From NCBI RefSeq assembly GCF_000733775.1, contig NZ_JPOE01000002.1:496001-560000 (forward strand): DNA of 64,000 nt, written 5' to 3'. Source of the DNA: Thiomonas sp. FB-Cd. Its GTDB lineage: Bacteria; Pseudomonadota; Gammaproteobacteria; Burkholderiales; Burkholderiaceae_C. Both the position numbers and the translations under genes were made by a program. Position 1 is the stretch's first letter. Each line of letters begins with the position of its first letter. This document shows, one piece after another, positions 43,663 through 53,031 of this stretch. The notes below the pieces were generated by a model. It searched no databases and had not been told where the DNA came from. It was given only the letters and a program-made list of their open reading frames with translations.

Positions 43663-44805
43663 TTACTTCGCGACTGCTTCGGGCGGATAGGTGATCTTGT
43701 AGCTGCCAGTTGGCGTGACTTCAAAGGCAACATAGGGACTTCCTGTGCGCTCACCGACTGCGTTCCATGAGAACGTGCCCGTCAACCCCTCAAAGTCCTT
43801 CAATTGATGCAACGCGGGAATCAGCCGGCCCGCGTCCACGCTCTTGATCTTCTCAGCCGTGTAGACGATGGCGCGCAGGCCGTCAGCATTCGTTAGCGTG
43901 AAGATGCTCGGTGGCGGATGGCCATACGCTTGCTTGAATTGAGTCAGGAACTCCTTGGCCGCCGGGTAAGGCAGGTCCTCGGGTGCTGGGACATTGATGA
44001 TCACAGCACCCGCCGCCGCCTTGCCTGCGATCTTGGCAAACGCCACATTCTGGTTGGCGTCACCGCCGACGAACTGCGCCTTCATGCCGAGCTGCGCCAT
44101 CTGTGCTTTGACCAGGCCGCCATCCGTGTAATAGCCCGAGAAGTAGACGACTTGCGGGTTAAGGGCGTTGAGCTTGGTGAGCACGGGCGTGTAATTCTGG
44201 GATCCGGCGTTGATGAACTCCTTGTCCAGAACGTCAATGCCTTCCTTCTTGGCGTCCGCGATCACCGAATCGGCCAAGCCGGTCGAAAAACTGGAGTGGT
44301 CTGTAACGACGGTGATGCGCTTGTAGCCCATGGCCTTGAAATACGTGGCGGTGAACAGGGCCTCAGCGCTGTTCGGAGGGGCATTGCGGAAAAAGGTTTT
44401 GTAATTGCGCGCTGTCAGTTCATCGCTCGTGCCGTCCGACGTCTGAATCACATTCGCGCGCGCGTAGATGGGCTGTGCCGCCAGCGCTGCACCGCTTGTA
44501 TAACTCCCAATGACGGCCAATACGCCGTCATTCACCAATTGCCTTGCGCAAATCGCCGCTGGTGCTGCCTCACCCTGGTCGTCGCAGACCTTCACTTCCA
44601 GCGGGTGTCCAAGCAAGCCACCCTTGGCGTTTTGCTGTTTGACCAAGAGCTTGACCGCGTCAGCGATGCCTTGGCCTTCGTTGGCATATTGACCGGTAAT
44701 CGGCGCCTGCACGCCAATCTTGATTGGCGTTGCTGCGTAAGCCGAAGCAACGGAAAGGGACAGGGCCGCAACGGCAAACTGCAACGTTCGGGGTAAGGTT
44801 CGCAT
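43663..44805 (-). CDS. livK: branched-chain amino acid ABC transporter substrate-binding protein
   Basis: This periplasmic binding protein (Peripla_BP_6, Leu/Ile/Val-binding type) delivers substrate to LivHMGF. From ATG 44805 (GGAG 7 bases upstream) it is 380 residues with a signal peptide ending SVASAYAAT. Family segments are IKIGVQAPITGQYANEGQGIADAVKL and VCDDQGEAAPAAICARQLV. The open frame extends 167 codons further upstream, but those have no similarity. Ligand specificity (branched-chain amino acids, amides or others) is not shown by sequence alone. Confidence 0.94.
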   Translation of the reverse strand: MRTLPRTLQFAVAALSLSVASAYAATPIKIGVQAPITGQYANEGQGIADAVKLLVKQQNAKGGLLGHPLEVKVCDDQGEAAPAAICARQLVNDGVLAVIGSYTSGAALAAQPIYARANVIQTSDGTSDELTARNYKTFFRNAPPNSAEALFTATYFKAMGYKRITVVTDHSSFSTGLADSVIADAKKEGIDVLDKEFINAGSQNYTPVLTKLNALNPQVVYFSGYYTDGGLVKAQMAQLGMKAQFVGGDANQNVAFAKIAGKAAAGAVIINVPAPEDLPYPAAKEFLTQFKQAYGHPPPSIFTLTNADGLRAIVYTAEKIKSVDAGRLIPALHQLKDFEGLTGTFSWNAVGERTGSPYVAFEVTPTGSYKITYPPEAVAK

Positions 44806-45080
44806 CTGAGTCTCCACTTTCGATGGCCCTAGGGCCGGTTGAATGGAGCCGCTCTTCGTTCTTGTATCCGCGAACAGACGAACTGCAACGGCAGCCGCAT
44901 GATGACGGGCTGCATAAGCAAGTAGGCATGCTGCGCGGTTCATTGTGTGAACAGGCGGCCATCTGCTGAAACCAACGGGGTAAGTTGGCTGCAGCAGCGG
45001 GGAGTGTAGGCCGAACTCTTCGCGATTGGCAAATGCGATTGCCCGTGAAGCGGCGGCCGGCGAGCGCAACACTTGTCGGC

Positions 45081-47606
45081 TTACTCCGGTGGACGGCGTG
45101 CAAGCGCCGTGAGTGGCGATGCGGCATATCGCCTGTAGAACCACCGCTTCCCGAATTCCACCAGAGTTAGATAGAGCAGCAACATGACGATCAAGAGACC
45201 GAAGAACTCCAGCGGTAGCGGCACAAATCCCAGTTGGTTTGCCAGTGGTGAGAACGGCAGCAGCATGGACAAGCCGACCACTCCGAGGGATAGGCGTGTG
45301 AGCCAAGCCTGTGGATGGCTGCGAAGAGGGTTGCGGCGAGTGCGTATGACAAAAATAACGAGAACCTGGGTGGCGATCGATTCCACGAACCAGCCGGTGT
45401 GAAAAAGAGCCTCATCCGCTTTGAGCAATCTGATGAGCAAATAAAAAGTGAGCAAATCGAATACTGAGCTGATGGGGCCTATGGTGAGCATGAAATTGCG
45501 TATAAAGGCCATATCCCAGCGCTTTGGCATGATCAGGTCTTCATCATCCACGTTGTCCAGTGGAAGCGGCATTTCAGAGATGTCGTAGAGCAAATTGTTG
45601 AGAAGAATCTGGAGCGGCAACATGGGAAGGAACGGTAGCACCAAGGCGGCGCCAGCCATGCTGAACATGTTGCCGAAATTGGAGCTCGTGGCCATCATGA
45701 TGTATTTCATGACGTTGCCGAAGGTGCGACGTCCTTCCAGAATGGCTGTGTGAAGCACATTGAGGTCATTCTGCAGAAGAATCATGGCTGCCGCTTGTTT
45801 CGCCACATCAACAGCGCTGTTCACCGAGATGCCCACGTCGGCTGTATGCAGCGAGGGCGCATCGTTGATGCCGTCGCCGAGATAGCCTACAACGTGCCCG
45901 CGTGACTTGAGGGCAAGAATGATCCGATTTTTCTGAGCGGGATTGGCTCGGCAGAAAATGTTCACGTCGGCCACGCGTGCACGCAGCGCATCGTCATTCA
46001 TGGCAGCGATGTCGCTTCCGGTCAAAACGCCGGAAACCGTCACTCCGAGTTGCGCACAGACGTAGCGCGTAACCTTTTCGTTGTCCCCAGTGATGATCTT
46101 GATCGCTACCCCGCCATTCGCCATTGCTGCAAGCGCCTTGGCAGCGCTGGCCTTTGGTGGGTCGAGGAATGCTGCGAAGCCCGCAAAAACGAGCGCAGAC
46201 TCATCGGTCAAAACTGCACGGTCTTGCGTTGCAGGAACCTTGCGCCAGGCAATAGCCAAAATCCGAAACCCGTCCTCGCCGAGGGTGCTGAAAAGGGCGT
46301 CGATGCGCTCTCGGTCGACCGCGCCCAGTGCGGTCGGTACTCCGTCACTATCTTCGTAGTCCGTGCACAGTGCAAGTATGTCCTCGGGTGCTCCTTTGGC
46401 CACCAGGATGCGCCCTTCATGGCCTTCGAGAAGGACGGAGACGCGGCGGCGTTCAAAATCGAACGGGACTTCGTCGAGTTTTTTCCAGCCCTCGATTTCG
46501 ATCTCACCGTGCTGCAAGATGGCATCATCAAGTGGGCTTTTCAGACCAGTCTCAAAGGCGCTGTTCAGGTAGGCGAATACGAGGACCCTCGAGCTCTCTT
46601 GGTTCAGCGCGTTGACATGCCTCTCCAGGCGGATTCGCGCTTCCGTCAATGTGCCCGTCTTGTCTGTGCAAAGCACATCCATGGCACCCATATCCTGAAT
46701 GGCGGAAAGACGTTTGACGATCACCTTCTTGTGCGCCATGCGCATGGCTCCACGCGCAAGCGTCACGGATACGATCATGGGAAGGAGTTCAGGCGTCAAT
46801 CCGACGGCAAGAGCCACAGCAAACAGGAACGATTCGAGTAAAGGCCGGTGCAGAGCAATGTTCACCAGAAGGACAAAGAGCACCAACCCAAAGGTCAGGC
46901 GCATGATCAAGATGCCAAATTGGCGGGTGCCCCGCTCGAAGGCAGTGGCAGGCGGTTGCTTATTCAAAGACGTGGCGATCTGCCCAAACGCGGTGCGGAT
47001 GCCTGTGCGTATGACGAGGAGCGTGGCCGATCCGCTTACCACCGAACTGCCCATGAGAATTGCATCGGGCGCATCGGGATCCCAAGTTTCAGGCGTGGGG
47101 GTGGGGCTGGCATGCTTTTCTACCGGATAGGGCTCACCGGTGAGCTGGGCCTGGTTGACGAAGAAGTCTTGGACCACGAGCGCCACTCCATCTGCTGGAA
47201 CCAGGTTGCCGGCAGACAAAAAGACCACGTCGCCGGGAACCAACTGCGCCAGCGGGAGATCTCGGCGCATGCCGTCGCGCAAGACGCACACGGTTACAGC
47301 GACTTGGGCGGCCAGACGTTCTGCTGCTTGCCCCGCCCGATGCTCCTGAAAAAAATCAAGGGTGACGCTCGCCACGACGATGAGGCCAATGACCCAGCTT
47401 CCGGTCATGTCTCCTGTGAGCGCGGAAATGCCGATCGCTGCCAGAAGGATAAGGACCAGCGGGTTTTGAAATCGGGCGAGGAACTCCCAGACAAGATGGC
47501 GATGGTGTTCCGGGACGATCTGGTTGGGGCCGGATCGGCGACGCCGCCTCGTAGCTTCCGCGCTGCTCAATCCACGAGTCAAGGATGCCTGATCGGTTGT
47601 CGTCAT
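45081..47606 (-). CDS. mgtA: magnesium-translocating P-type ATPase, MgtA/MgtB type
   Basis: P-type ATPases of this class import Mg2+ using ATP. The 841-residue protein has a short N-terminus, actuator TGEP at ~156-159, TM motif TPELLP, phosphorylation motif DKTGTL with Asp315, ATP-binding KGAPEDI, hinge GDGINDAP and a C-terminal helical bundle. Cytoplasmic N-domain length fits MgtA. The upstream 380 bases could hold a Mg2+-sensing leader; I could not recognise the known mgtA leader or a M-box riboswitch. Its N-terminus is shorter than enteric MgtA. Confidence 0.93.
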   Translation of the reverse strand: MTTTDQASLTRGLSSAEATRRRRRSGPNQIVPEHHRHLVWEFLARFQNPLVLILLAAIGISALTGDMTGSWVIGLIVVASVTLDFFQEHRAGQAAERLAAQVAVTVCVLRDGMRRDLPLAQLVPGDVVFLSAGNLVPADGVALVVQDFFVNQAQLTGEPYPVEKHASPTPTPETWDPDAPDAILMGSSVVSGSATLLVIRTGIRTAFGQIATSLNKQPPATAFERGTRQFGILIMRLTFGLVLFVLLVNIALHRPLLESFLFAVALAVGLTPELLPMIVSVTLARGAMRMAHKKVIVKRLSAIQDMGAMDVLCTDKTGTLTEARIRLERHVNALNQESSRVLVFAYLNSAFETGLKSPLDDAILQHGEIEIEGWKKLDEVPFDFERRRVSVLLEGHEGRILVAKGAPEDILALCTDYEDSDGVPTALGAVDRERIDALFSTLGEDGFRILAIAWRKVPATQDRAVLTDESALVFAGFAAFLDPPKASAAKALAAMANGGVAIKIITGDNEKVTRYVCAQLGVTVSGVLTGSDIAAMNDDALRARVADVNIFCRANPAQKNRIILALKSRGHVVGYLGDGINDAPSLHTADVGISVNSAVDVAKQAAAMILLQNDLNVLHTAILEGRRTFGNVMKYIMMATSSNFGNMFSMAGAALVLPFLPMLPLQILLNNLLYDISEMPLPLDNVDDEDLIMPKRWDMAFIRNFMLTIGPISSVFDLLTFYLLIRLLKADEALFHTGWFVESIATQVLVIFVIRTRRNPLRSHPQAWLTRLSLGVVGLSMLLPFSPLANQLGFVPLPLEFFGLLIVMLLLYLTLVEFGKRWFYRRYAASPLTALARRPPE

Positions 47607-47989
47607 GGCAGCGGGTCAATCTGGCGCGCAGGCATTTGTAGATACCGACCTGGTCGGTGCGCACATTGCAATCGTGAATTCACCAAGGCCGGCATTTCCT
47701 GATTTCTCTGGCGGCGAATCGCAAAAGACACAAGGTCAATGAATGCACCGCGATGCGAATGCGGGAGCTCGGTGGCGAGCTGCGCCGTGAGCGATGCGTC
47801 TGCGTTTTTCCTTGGAAGGGCATGGGCTTGAATCCCCGGCAAGTTGGGTGGGATGGTCCAGAGACGGCTGCAAACTTTTTGCAGTCTCGACGGCCCTGAT
47901 GCTGCCGCTCTGCTGCGCAATGCCCTTCGAGCACGGGCGCCTCATCGCCAGCAATCGGCCCGCAGCGAGTATTGAAACCGGACGAGGGC
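47607..47989. other. leader region of mgtA
   Basis: About 380 bases upstream of mgtA on the minus strand. One hairpin stands out: CTGCAAA/TTTGCAG with a three-base loop at 47868-47884. Open frames in this stretch lack support. It is a plausible 5' leader but no riboswitch class was recognised. Confidence 0.35.
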
Positions 47990-48991
47990 TCACGCGAGTC
48001 CCCACTGCGCCGTTGCAAAGGCGTCGAGAAATTGGCCGAGCTTATGCTGTGGCAGGTGGTCGATGCCAGCCGCGCCGGCGCGTCCACTGCCACCGAAGCG
48101 CGTGCATAGGGTGCTCGCCCCCGACCCCCTGACAAGTGGCGCGCGCACGCTCACGACAAAGTCGCCGGTGGCATGTTGTCTTAGAACGGCATGGGCAAGA
48201 AGGGGCTCAGCCGCCGCCAGCGCATTGGCGAACGTTCCCATGACCCGTCGGCTCCAAGGCGCGTCATATAGAAGCCGCGCATGGCCTTGCGTGCACTCGA
48301 AAAGGACAGCGGACGTCTGGGCCAGCGCAAGATCTGCGCGGCGCATGGTATTGATGCGGTGGGCAATGCCCTCGTGCTCGAGGAAAAAAAGGGGAGTCGA
48401 ATAGGGCGCCATCAATGCGTAGAGCTTGGAAGGTGCGATGTAGACATCGCTTTCATCGTCACCGTAGGCGTTGTAATTGATGGACTCTCCAAGTTGCCGC
48501 AGACTTTCGCGCTGGGCCGCGCTCAAATTGAGCGTGGAGGCTGCCTCGTCGGCAACGGCGTGCAGGTTGTCGCCGTAGGCGCCAACAACCGCCCACGCGC
48601 GAAAGCGCCCGGCGAGGTAGCGGTCGACCAACAGGCTTGTGCAGATGCTGGGAGAGCCGTCAATATGCGCCAACAGTCCTGGGTGTCGTGGAACGTCATG
48701 CACGTCGTGGTGATCGAAATACTTCACTCGTACCCCCGATTGGAGCAGCCGCATGAGCGCCGGACGATTGCGTTGCATCGATAGATCGCAGACAAGGACC
48801 TCATCGCCCGAGCACGCATGTACGCGGCCGAGTAAGTCGATTTGGCGCTTGAGCCCCGTGATCAGCTCGGCGGGGGCGGGCGTTGCGAGTCGCCATTGAA
48901 GTACCGCGCACAGGCCATCGGCATCCCCATTGCAAACATCGAAGTAGCGTTTGCACTGGATTGCGAGGGGGTCAATCGGGTTCGGATTCAT
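47990..48991 (-). CDS. DHH-family phosphoesterase-like protein
   Basis: The 333-residue protein has DHH phosphohydrolase features: DVCNGDADGLCAV near the N-terminus (metal ligands Asp-x-Asp), VLVCDLSM, the DHH motif as YFDHHDVHD, and a C-terminal DHHA1-like glycine-rich FGGSGRAGAAGIDHL. Enzymes of this superfamily cleave phosphodiesters in small nucleotides, short RNAs or inorganic polyphosphate; the substrate here is not known. ATG 48991 lies 20 bases inside the end of the upstream kinase gene, so the two are translationally coupled and likely work together. Confidence 0.8.
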   Translation of the reverse strand: MNPNPIDPLAIQCKRYFDVCNGDADGLCAVLQWRLATPAPAELITGLKRQIDLLGRVHACSGDEVLVCDLSMQRNRPALMRLLQSGVRVKYFDHHDVHDVPRHPGLLAHIDGSPSICTSLLVDRYLAGRFRAWAVVGAYGDNLHAVADEAASTLNLSAAQRESLRQLGESINYNAYGDDESDVYIAPSKLYALMAPYSTPLFFLEHEGIAHRINTMRRADLALAQTSAVLFECTQGHARLLYDAPWSRRVMGTFANALAAAEPLLAHAVLRQHATGDFVVSVRAPLVRGSGASTLCTRFGGSGRAGAAGIDHLPQHKLGQFLDAFATAQWGLA

Positions 48992-50582
48992 GAAGCCACC
49001 GTCGAGCGAGGGTCTGCACGTCGATAGGCCCTCCCGTGTCAATATCGATGCAATGCAGCTGCTCCGCTTGCGTCAAAGGTTCGCAAAATCCGCGCTGTCG
49101 CTCAAGCACGGCAAGATCCGCTTCGGATGGATCGTTGGCACGGCAACGGCGCGCTTGAACGCGTCCGCGGAGCGTTGCATCATCAGCGTGGCAGTGCAGG
49201 ATTGAGAAGCGAACGCCTTTGCGCCGCGCCAGATTGCGGAACGCGTCGCGCTCGTGCGCACGCAAAAATGTCGCGTCGACAATCACTGGGTAGCCGGCAT
49301 CGAGCACCACGGCAGACGCGGCGTACAGCGCCTCGTACGTGCGTTGCGATGCAGCGCGCGCATAGATCCCCTGTGGCATGCGTGCCGAGGAGACATCAAG
49401 AGCGCTGAGCCCGAAGAGGCGCTTGCGCTCAACGTCCGAGCGCAGGCGAATGGCGCCGGCCACCTCTAAAAGTCGCTGCGCGACATAGCTCTTGCCCGAT
49501 CCGGAAAGCCCGTGTGTGATCAACAGGCTCGCATTGTGTGCCTCCGCAAAGCTTCGCGCGACAGCAACATAGTCCGGCCCTGCCGCCTCCAATCCCTCGG
49601 AGCGGCGTAGGCGTATGACAAGCGCGCGGACCAAAGCACGGTAAACCTCGTAGTACCGCAGTACTGCAAGGCCTGCGTAATCGCCATGGACTTCAAGCCA
49701 CCGGTCAAGAAATCGCCAAGCTAAGTCGCCGCGATTATGAGCGGCCAAATCCATGGTGAGAAATGCGATGTCACACTGCACGTCGATCCACCGCAAGTCG
49801 GGATCGAACTCAATGCAGTCAAACGCCGTGATGTCATCTCCGAGCGCGACAATGTTCTGCAGGTGGAGATCACCGTGACCCTCCCGCACCCATCCCTGGC
49901 GTTTGCGTATGTCGAACGTAGCGGCCAGATCGCGCCCCTGCGCATCACACCACGCATACAGCTTGCCAAGTTCACCCGTAGCGTCTTGTAACCCTAAGCC
50001 GGCGAGAACCTGTGCGGTCTGAGCACGAATTTGAGGCGCGCTGCCATGGGCCGTGACGGCAGGTGCGACGGCGGCAGCTTGATGAAAAGCCGCCAAGCGT
50101 GCCGCCAATCGATCGATCAGCGCACCGTTCACACAACCTGAAGCCAGTCGTTCACTCAGCAACGCACCCGAGGCGAATTGCCTCATCCGCAATGCATATT
50201 CGATGGGTTCTCCCCCATCGCCCAAGCATGGAGCATCAGGCCTTCCATGAATTGGTACAACGTCAAGATAGAGCGTTGGGGCAAGTCGCCGGTTCAAGCG
50301 CAGTTCATCCTCGCACGCGCGATGTCGAAGCTCGAGCGACGTAAAGTTCAGGAAGCCGAACTGCACAGGCTTTTTAATTTTCCAGGCGTGCTCCCCGTCA
50401 AGCAGCACCCACGATATATGCGTCTCGATACGCCGCACGGTACGCCCTGTGGAGATCTCCAACCTGCGCTGCAGGGCATGCGCCAGCACATCGCCGGCAG
50501 CCGCGTCGTTTCGTGGAGATTCGGGCATGGATGAATGGGGCCGGAGGCCGTTTCGTGTGCCGTTGGAAGAGCCATTCTCCAT
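48972..50582 (-). CDS. two-domain kinase: aminoglycoside-phosphotransferase-like plus AAA_33 P-loop kinase
   Basis: This 536-residue protein fuses two kinase modules. The N-terminal half is APH-like: ETHISWVLLDGEHAWKIKKPV, then the catalytic loop HGDLHLQN and the DFG-like FDCIEFDP. The C-terminal half is a P-loop kinase (AAA_33/zeta-type): Walker A THGLSGSGKS near residue 355 and a later Arg-rich lid (QARRCRANDPSEADLAV). Such fusions are widespread but biochemically undefined. The start is uncertain: ATG 50582 or ATG 50528. It overlaps the DHH gene by 20 bases, which suggests a joint step in nucleotide or phosphate metabolism. That is inference. Confidence 0.85.
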   Translation of the reverse strand: MENGSSNGTRNGLRPHSSMPESPRNDAAAGDVLAHALQRRLEISTGRTVRRIETHISWVLLDGEHAWKIKKPVQFGFLNFTSLELRHRACEDELRLNRRLAPTLYLDVVPIHGRPDAPCLGDGGEPIEYALRMRQFASGALLSERLASGCVNGALIDRLAARLAAFHQAAAVAPAVTAHGSAPQIRAQTAQVLAGLGLQDATGELGKLYAWCDAQGRDLAATFDIRKRQGWVREGHGDLHLQNIVALGDDITAFDCIEFDPDLRWIDVQCDIAFLTMDLAAHNRGDLAWRFLDRWLEVHGDYAGLAVLRYYEVYRALVRALVIRLRRSEGLEAAGPDYVAVARSFAEAHNASLLITHGLSGSGKSYVAQRLLEVAGAIRLRSDVERKRLFGLSALDVSSARMPQGIYARAASQRTYEALYAASAVVLDAGYPVIVDATFLRAHERDAFRNLARRKGVRFSILHCHADDATLRGRVQARRCRANDPSEADLAVLERQRGFCEPLTQAEQLHCIDIDTGGPIDVQTLARRWLHESEPD

Positions 50583-50625
50583 GTTTCATCGCTGGTCGCC
50601 TTGGATCAAGCGACTCCGCTCATCG

Positions 50626-51213
50626 TCATTCGCCACGCCCTCCAAGTTCCCTGAGCCGTTCCAGCCACTTTCCAGCCAGTACCGGGTCAAGCTTGCCGGT
50701 CATGCCGATCAGCGTTTCCTTGACTGGAGCGATGCCAACAAAGCCCAAAATATTGCGTTCCAAGGAGCGCACGCTGTGGGCGCGGAAATACCAACGATAC
50801 ATCGAGGCTGGCATCCCCATCGTGACAACTACCCGTGCCGAGCGACCAACAAGGCCCTTGTGGGCAAACGGATTCCCGGCTTCACTGGAGAAAGCAAAAC
50901 CGGGGCGCGCAACCTGCTCAAGAAACCCATTGAGTAGCGCCGGCATATCGCCCAGCCACAGCGGAAAAAGCAACACAATGTGATTGGCCCAGCGGATCGC
51001 CGCTTGGGCGCGCCCCAAGCCCATGGGCAGCGTTCCGTGCTCCCACTCCTGCCGGCTGCGCGGGATCGGAAAATCCAAGGCCGCGACGCTGACGTTCTGG
51101 ACCTTATGCCCGGTGGCCATCGCCCCCTCCGCATATGCCTTTTCAAGGGCATGGCAAAAATGCTGCTGGCTGAGGTCGGGGTGGCCTTGGATCAGGAAAA
51201 TGTTCTTGTTCAT
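50626..51213 (-). CDS. flavodoxin-fold NAD(P)H oxidoreductase
   Basis: This 195-residue protein belongs to the NAD(P)H dehydrogenase (quinone)/flavodoxin_2 group, whose members use FMN or FAD to reduce quinones and other acceptors with two electrons. It begins NKNIFLIQGHPDLSQQHFC, and has HIVLLFPLWLGDMPALLNGFL and VVVTMGMPASMYRWYF, typical of the group. The substrate is unknown. It is separate from the kinase gene by 43 bases and could be part of the same transcript. Confidence 0.88.
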   Translation of the reverse strand: MNKNIFLIQGHPDLSQQHFCHALEKAYAEGAMATGHKVQNVSVAALDFPIPRSRQEWEHGTLPMGLGRAQAAIRWANHIVLLFPLWLGDMPALLNGFLEQVARPGFAFSSEAGNPFAHKGLVGRSARVVVTMGMPASMYRWYFRAHSVRSLERNILGFVGIAPVKETLIGMTGKLDPVLAGKWLERLRELGGRGE

Positions 51214-51289
51214 GGGCCGCCTCTAATGGAAACAAGCCTACATTACGCGCTCCTCAGCAGCTTTTCTTTCATCTTGCGCATGGGCGTCG

Positions 51290-51546
51290 TTAGCGCTTTG
51301 CAACCACGACTGACTCTACATCTTGAGCGAGCAGGTACACCTGCGCGGGCATTCCCGCTTTTGCGCGCCCGCCCATGATTTTGTCCATCGAGGGAATGCG
51401 GTTGCTCTGCACATGCTCGCGAAGGTTGTGGAAGACCATGCCGATGCGGTTGGACGCGCGCAGGGCAGTGCGGTCTGGGAACCAGACGAGTTTACAGACC
51501 GCACCCATAGCGTTGCGGCTTGAGCTTGGCATCCAGGCAAAGAGGC
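51290..51546 (-). pseudogene. 3' half of a SAM-dependent methyltransferase split by IS630
   Basis: On the minus strand the frame reads SLFAWMPSSSRNAMGAVCKL, VWFPDRTALRASNRIGMVF and HNLREHVQ, ending in VESVVVAKR and a stop at 51290. It is the C-terminal half of the methyltransferase whose N-terminal half lies at 53032-53400. Removing the IS630 element and one TA copy joins the two in frame: HHMWERGPA then SLFAWMP. It is disabled by the insertion. Confidence 0.8.
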
Positions 51547-51605
51547 TAGTACAACATCCCCTAAATAACGTGACAACAAAATGGGCATGAAGTAGACTGC
51601 TTGCC

Positions 51606-52745
51606 ATGAGTCGTGAGCGCGTGGCATCGGTCATCAAGTTGTCGAGGAAGGATCAGGCGAAGCTGCGAGAGACACTGAGTCGCAGCACGGCGCCGCAGCG
51701 CGACGTGCTGCGAGCGCGGATCGCGTTGATGCTCCACGACGGACACACGATCTCGTCGATCGCATCGACGTTGCAGGTGTCGCGGCCGACCGTGATGCGC
51801 TGGCGAGAGCGGCTTGCGCAATCGGGTGTGGAAGGCCTGCACGAGGGGCTGCGCCCGGGCCGACCTCGACAGATTGACCCGGCGCAGCGTTTGCAACTGC
51901 TGGCGCTAGCGTGCGAGACAGGCGAGGATCGCGCCGGTGCGCTGCCGACGCTGGATGAGCTGTGCGTGCGCGCCGTGGAGCGAGGCGTGGTCAAGCACAT
52001 CAGCCGTAGCCATTTGCAGCGCATTTTGCAGGCTGGCGACGTGCGGCCGCACCGCGTTCGGCAATAGTTGCATTCGCCCGACCCACAATTCCGCGAGAAG
52101 GTCAACGCGATTTGTGCGCTGTACCGGCGCGCGCCCAAGGGCAGCGTGGTGCTGAGCGTCGATGAGAAGACCGGCATCCAGGCCGTCGAGCGCAAGCATG
52201 TCGATCGCCACGCGCAACCCGGGCGACTGCGCCGCTACGAATTCGAATACATTCGCCACGGCACGCAGGCGCTGACCGCGGCGCTGGACGTGCATAGCGG
52301 CCGTGTGCTGGGGCGCTGCACCGATCGCCGCACCCAGGCCGACCTGGTGGCTTTCATGGAAGACGTCGCGCGTGCGTATCCCAGCGGGCCGCTGCATGTC
52401 ATCTGGGACAACCTCAATACCCATCGCGCCTGGGGCGTGTGGCAGGCGTTCAATGCCCGACACGGCGGACGCTTCGTCTTTCACGACACCCGGCTGCATG
52501 CCAGCTGGGGCAACCCGATCGAGTTGCTGTTCGGCATCTACGCCCGCCGGGTGCTGCGCCGTGCCAGCCACATCTCGGTGCACCATCTGCGCGGGCGCAC
52601 CGAGGCCTTCATTGCCCAGCGCAATCTCGATCCGCGACCGTTCCGCTGGACGTTTGCAGGCTTCGAGTGGCAAACTGGGGAGCCTAGGCATCACGTCCAT
52701 CGCTCTCGCCATGACCGCACCCCTTATCCCCGACCGCGCCAGTGA
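51606..52745 (+). pseudogene. IS630 family transposase with in-frame stop
   Basis: The N-terminal part (51606-52067) has a helix-turn-helix domain (ARIALMLHDGHTISSIASTL, then RPTVMRWRERL). A TAG at 52065-52067 follows VRQ, and the same frame continues with LHSPDPQFREKV and the catalytic region: Asp in VLSVDEKTG, Asp in VIWDNLNTH, and Glu in NPIELLF. The family has a tryptophan codon (TGG) at the place of the stop, so this is a point nonsense change. Without readthrough, the catalytic half would not be made from the normal start. Confidence 0.88.
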
Positions 52746-53007
52746 ATTGCAGGGCTTGCTCGCCAAGTTGACGGGGCACGCCGCCGCCCGAGTGCGCCGC
52801 TATGGCAAGCATCTGCTCATCCAGATGCAGCGCGACGAATCCCTCGACACCGTCGCCCGATTGACCCAGACCGGAACCAACCACTACGTGGCTGCCTTCC
52901 GAACCCATTCAGGGCGCTGGGAACCACTGCCAGCCTCCGGCAACCTGCGCCAAACCGCCGAGATCGTGGTCGCCATGCTGGCCTCATACTTTGATCCTGA
53001 TGTGTAA
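52711..53007 (+). CDS. 98-residue passenger protein inside IS630, unknown
   Basis: An ATG at 52711 opens a 98-residue frame that overlaps the end of the transposase gene and ends 22 bases before the right inverted repeat. It reads as a real protein: LTGHAAARVRRYGKHLLIQM and TNHYVAAFRTHSGRWEPLPA, predicted alpha/beta, soluble. No known domain was recognised. Its position wholly inside the element suggests a conserved accessory gene of this IS group. Function is unknown. Confidence 0.6.
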   Translation: MTAPLIPDRASELQGLLAKLTGHAAARVRRYGKHLLIQMQRDESLDTVARLTQTGTNHYVAAFRTHSGRWEPLPASGNLRQTAEIVVAMLASYFDPDV

Positions 53008-53031
53008 TGATATTTACGGGATGTTGTCCTA

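Larger units (their letters stand above)
51549..53029 (+). mobile_element. IS630-type insertion sequence inserted at TA
   Basis: The ~1.48-kb element lies between two TA dinucleotides (51547-51548 and 53030-53031), the target duplicated by IS630/Tc1-type transposases. Imperfect inverted ends are seen: GTACAACATCCCCTAAATA on the left, and the right end read in reverse as GGACAACATCCCGTAAATA. It carries a transposase gene with an in-frame stop and a 98-residue passenger frame, and interrupts a methyltransferase gene. Confidence 0.88.

Noticed and set aside
44806-45306. 167-codon extension upstream of livK
   Set aside because: The signal peptide and a good ribosome binding site are at ATG 44805; the extension is non-homologous.
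47607-47989. Mg2+ riboswitch before mgtA
   Set aside because: I looked for the M-box or an enteric mgtA leader and saw only one small hairpin; no class could be assigned.
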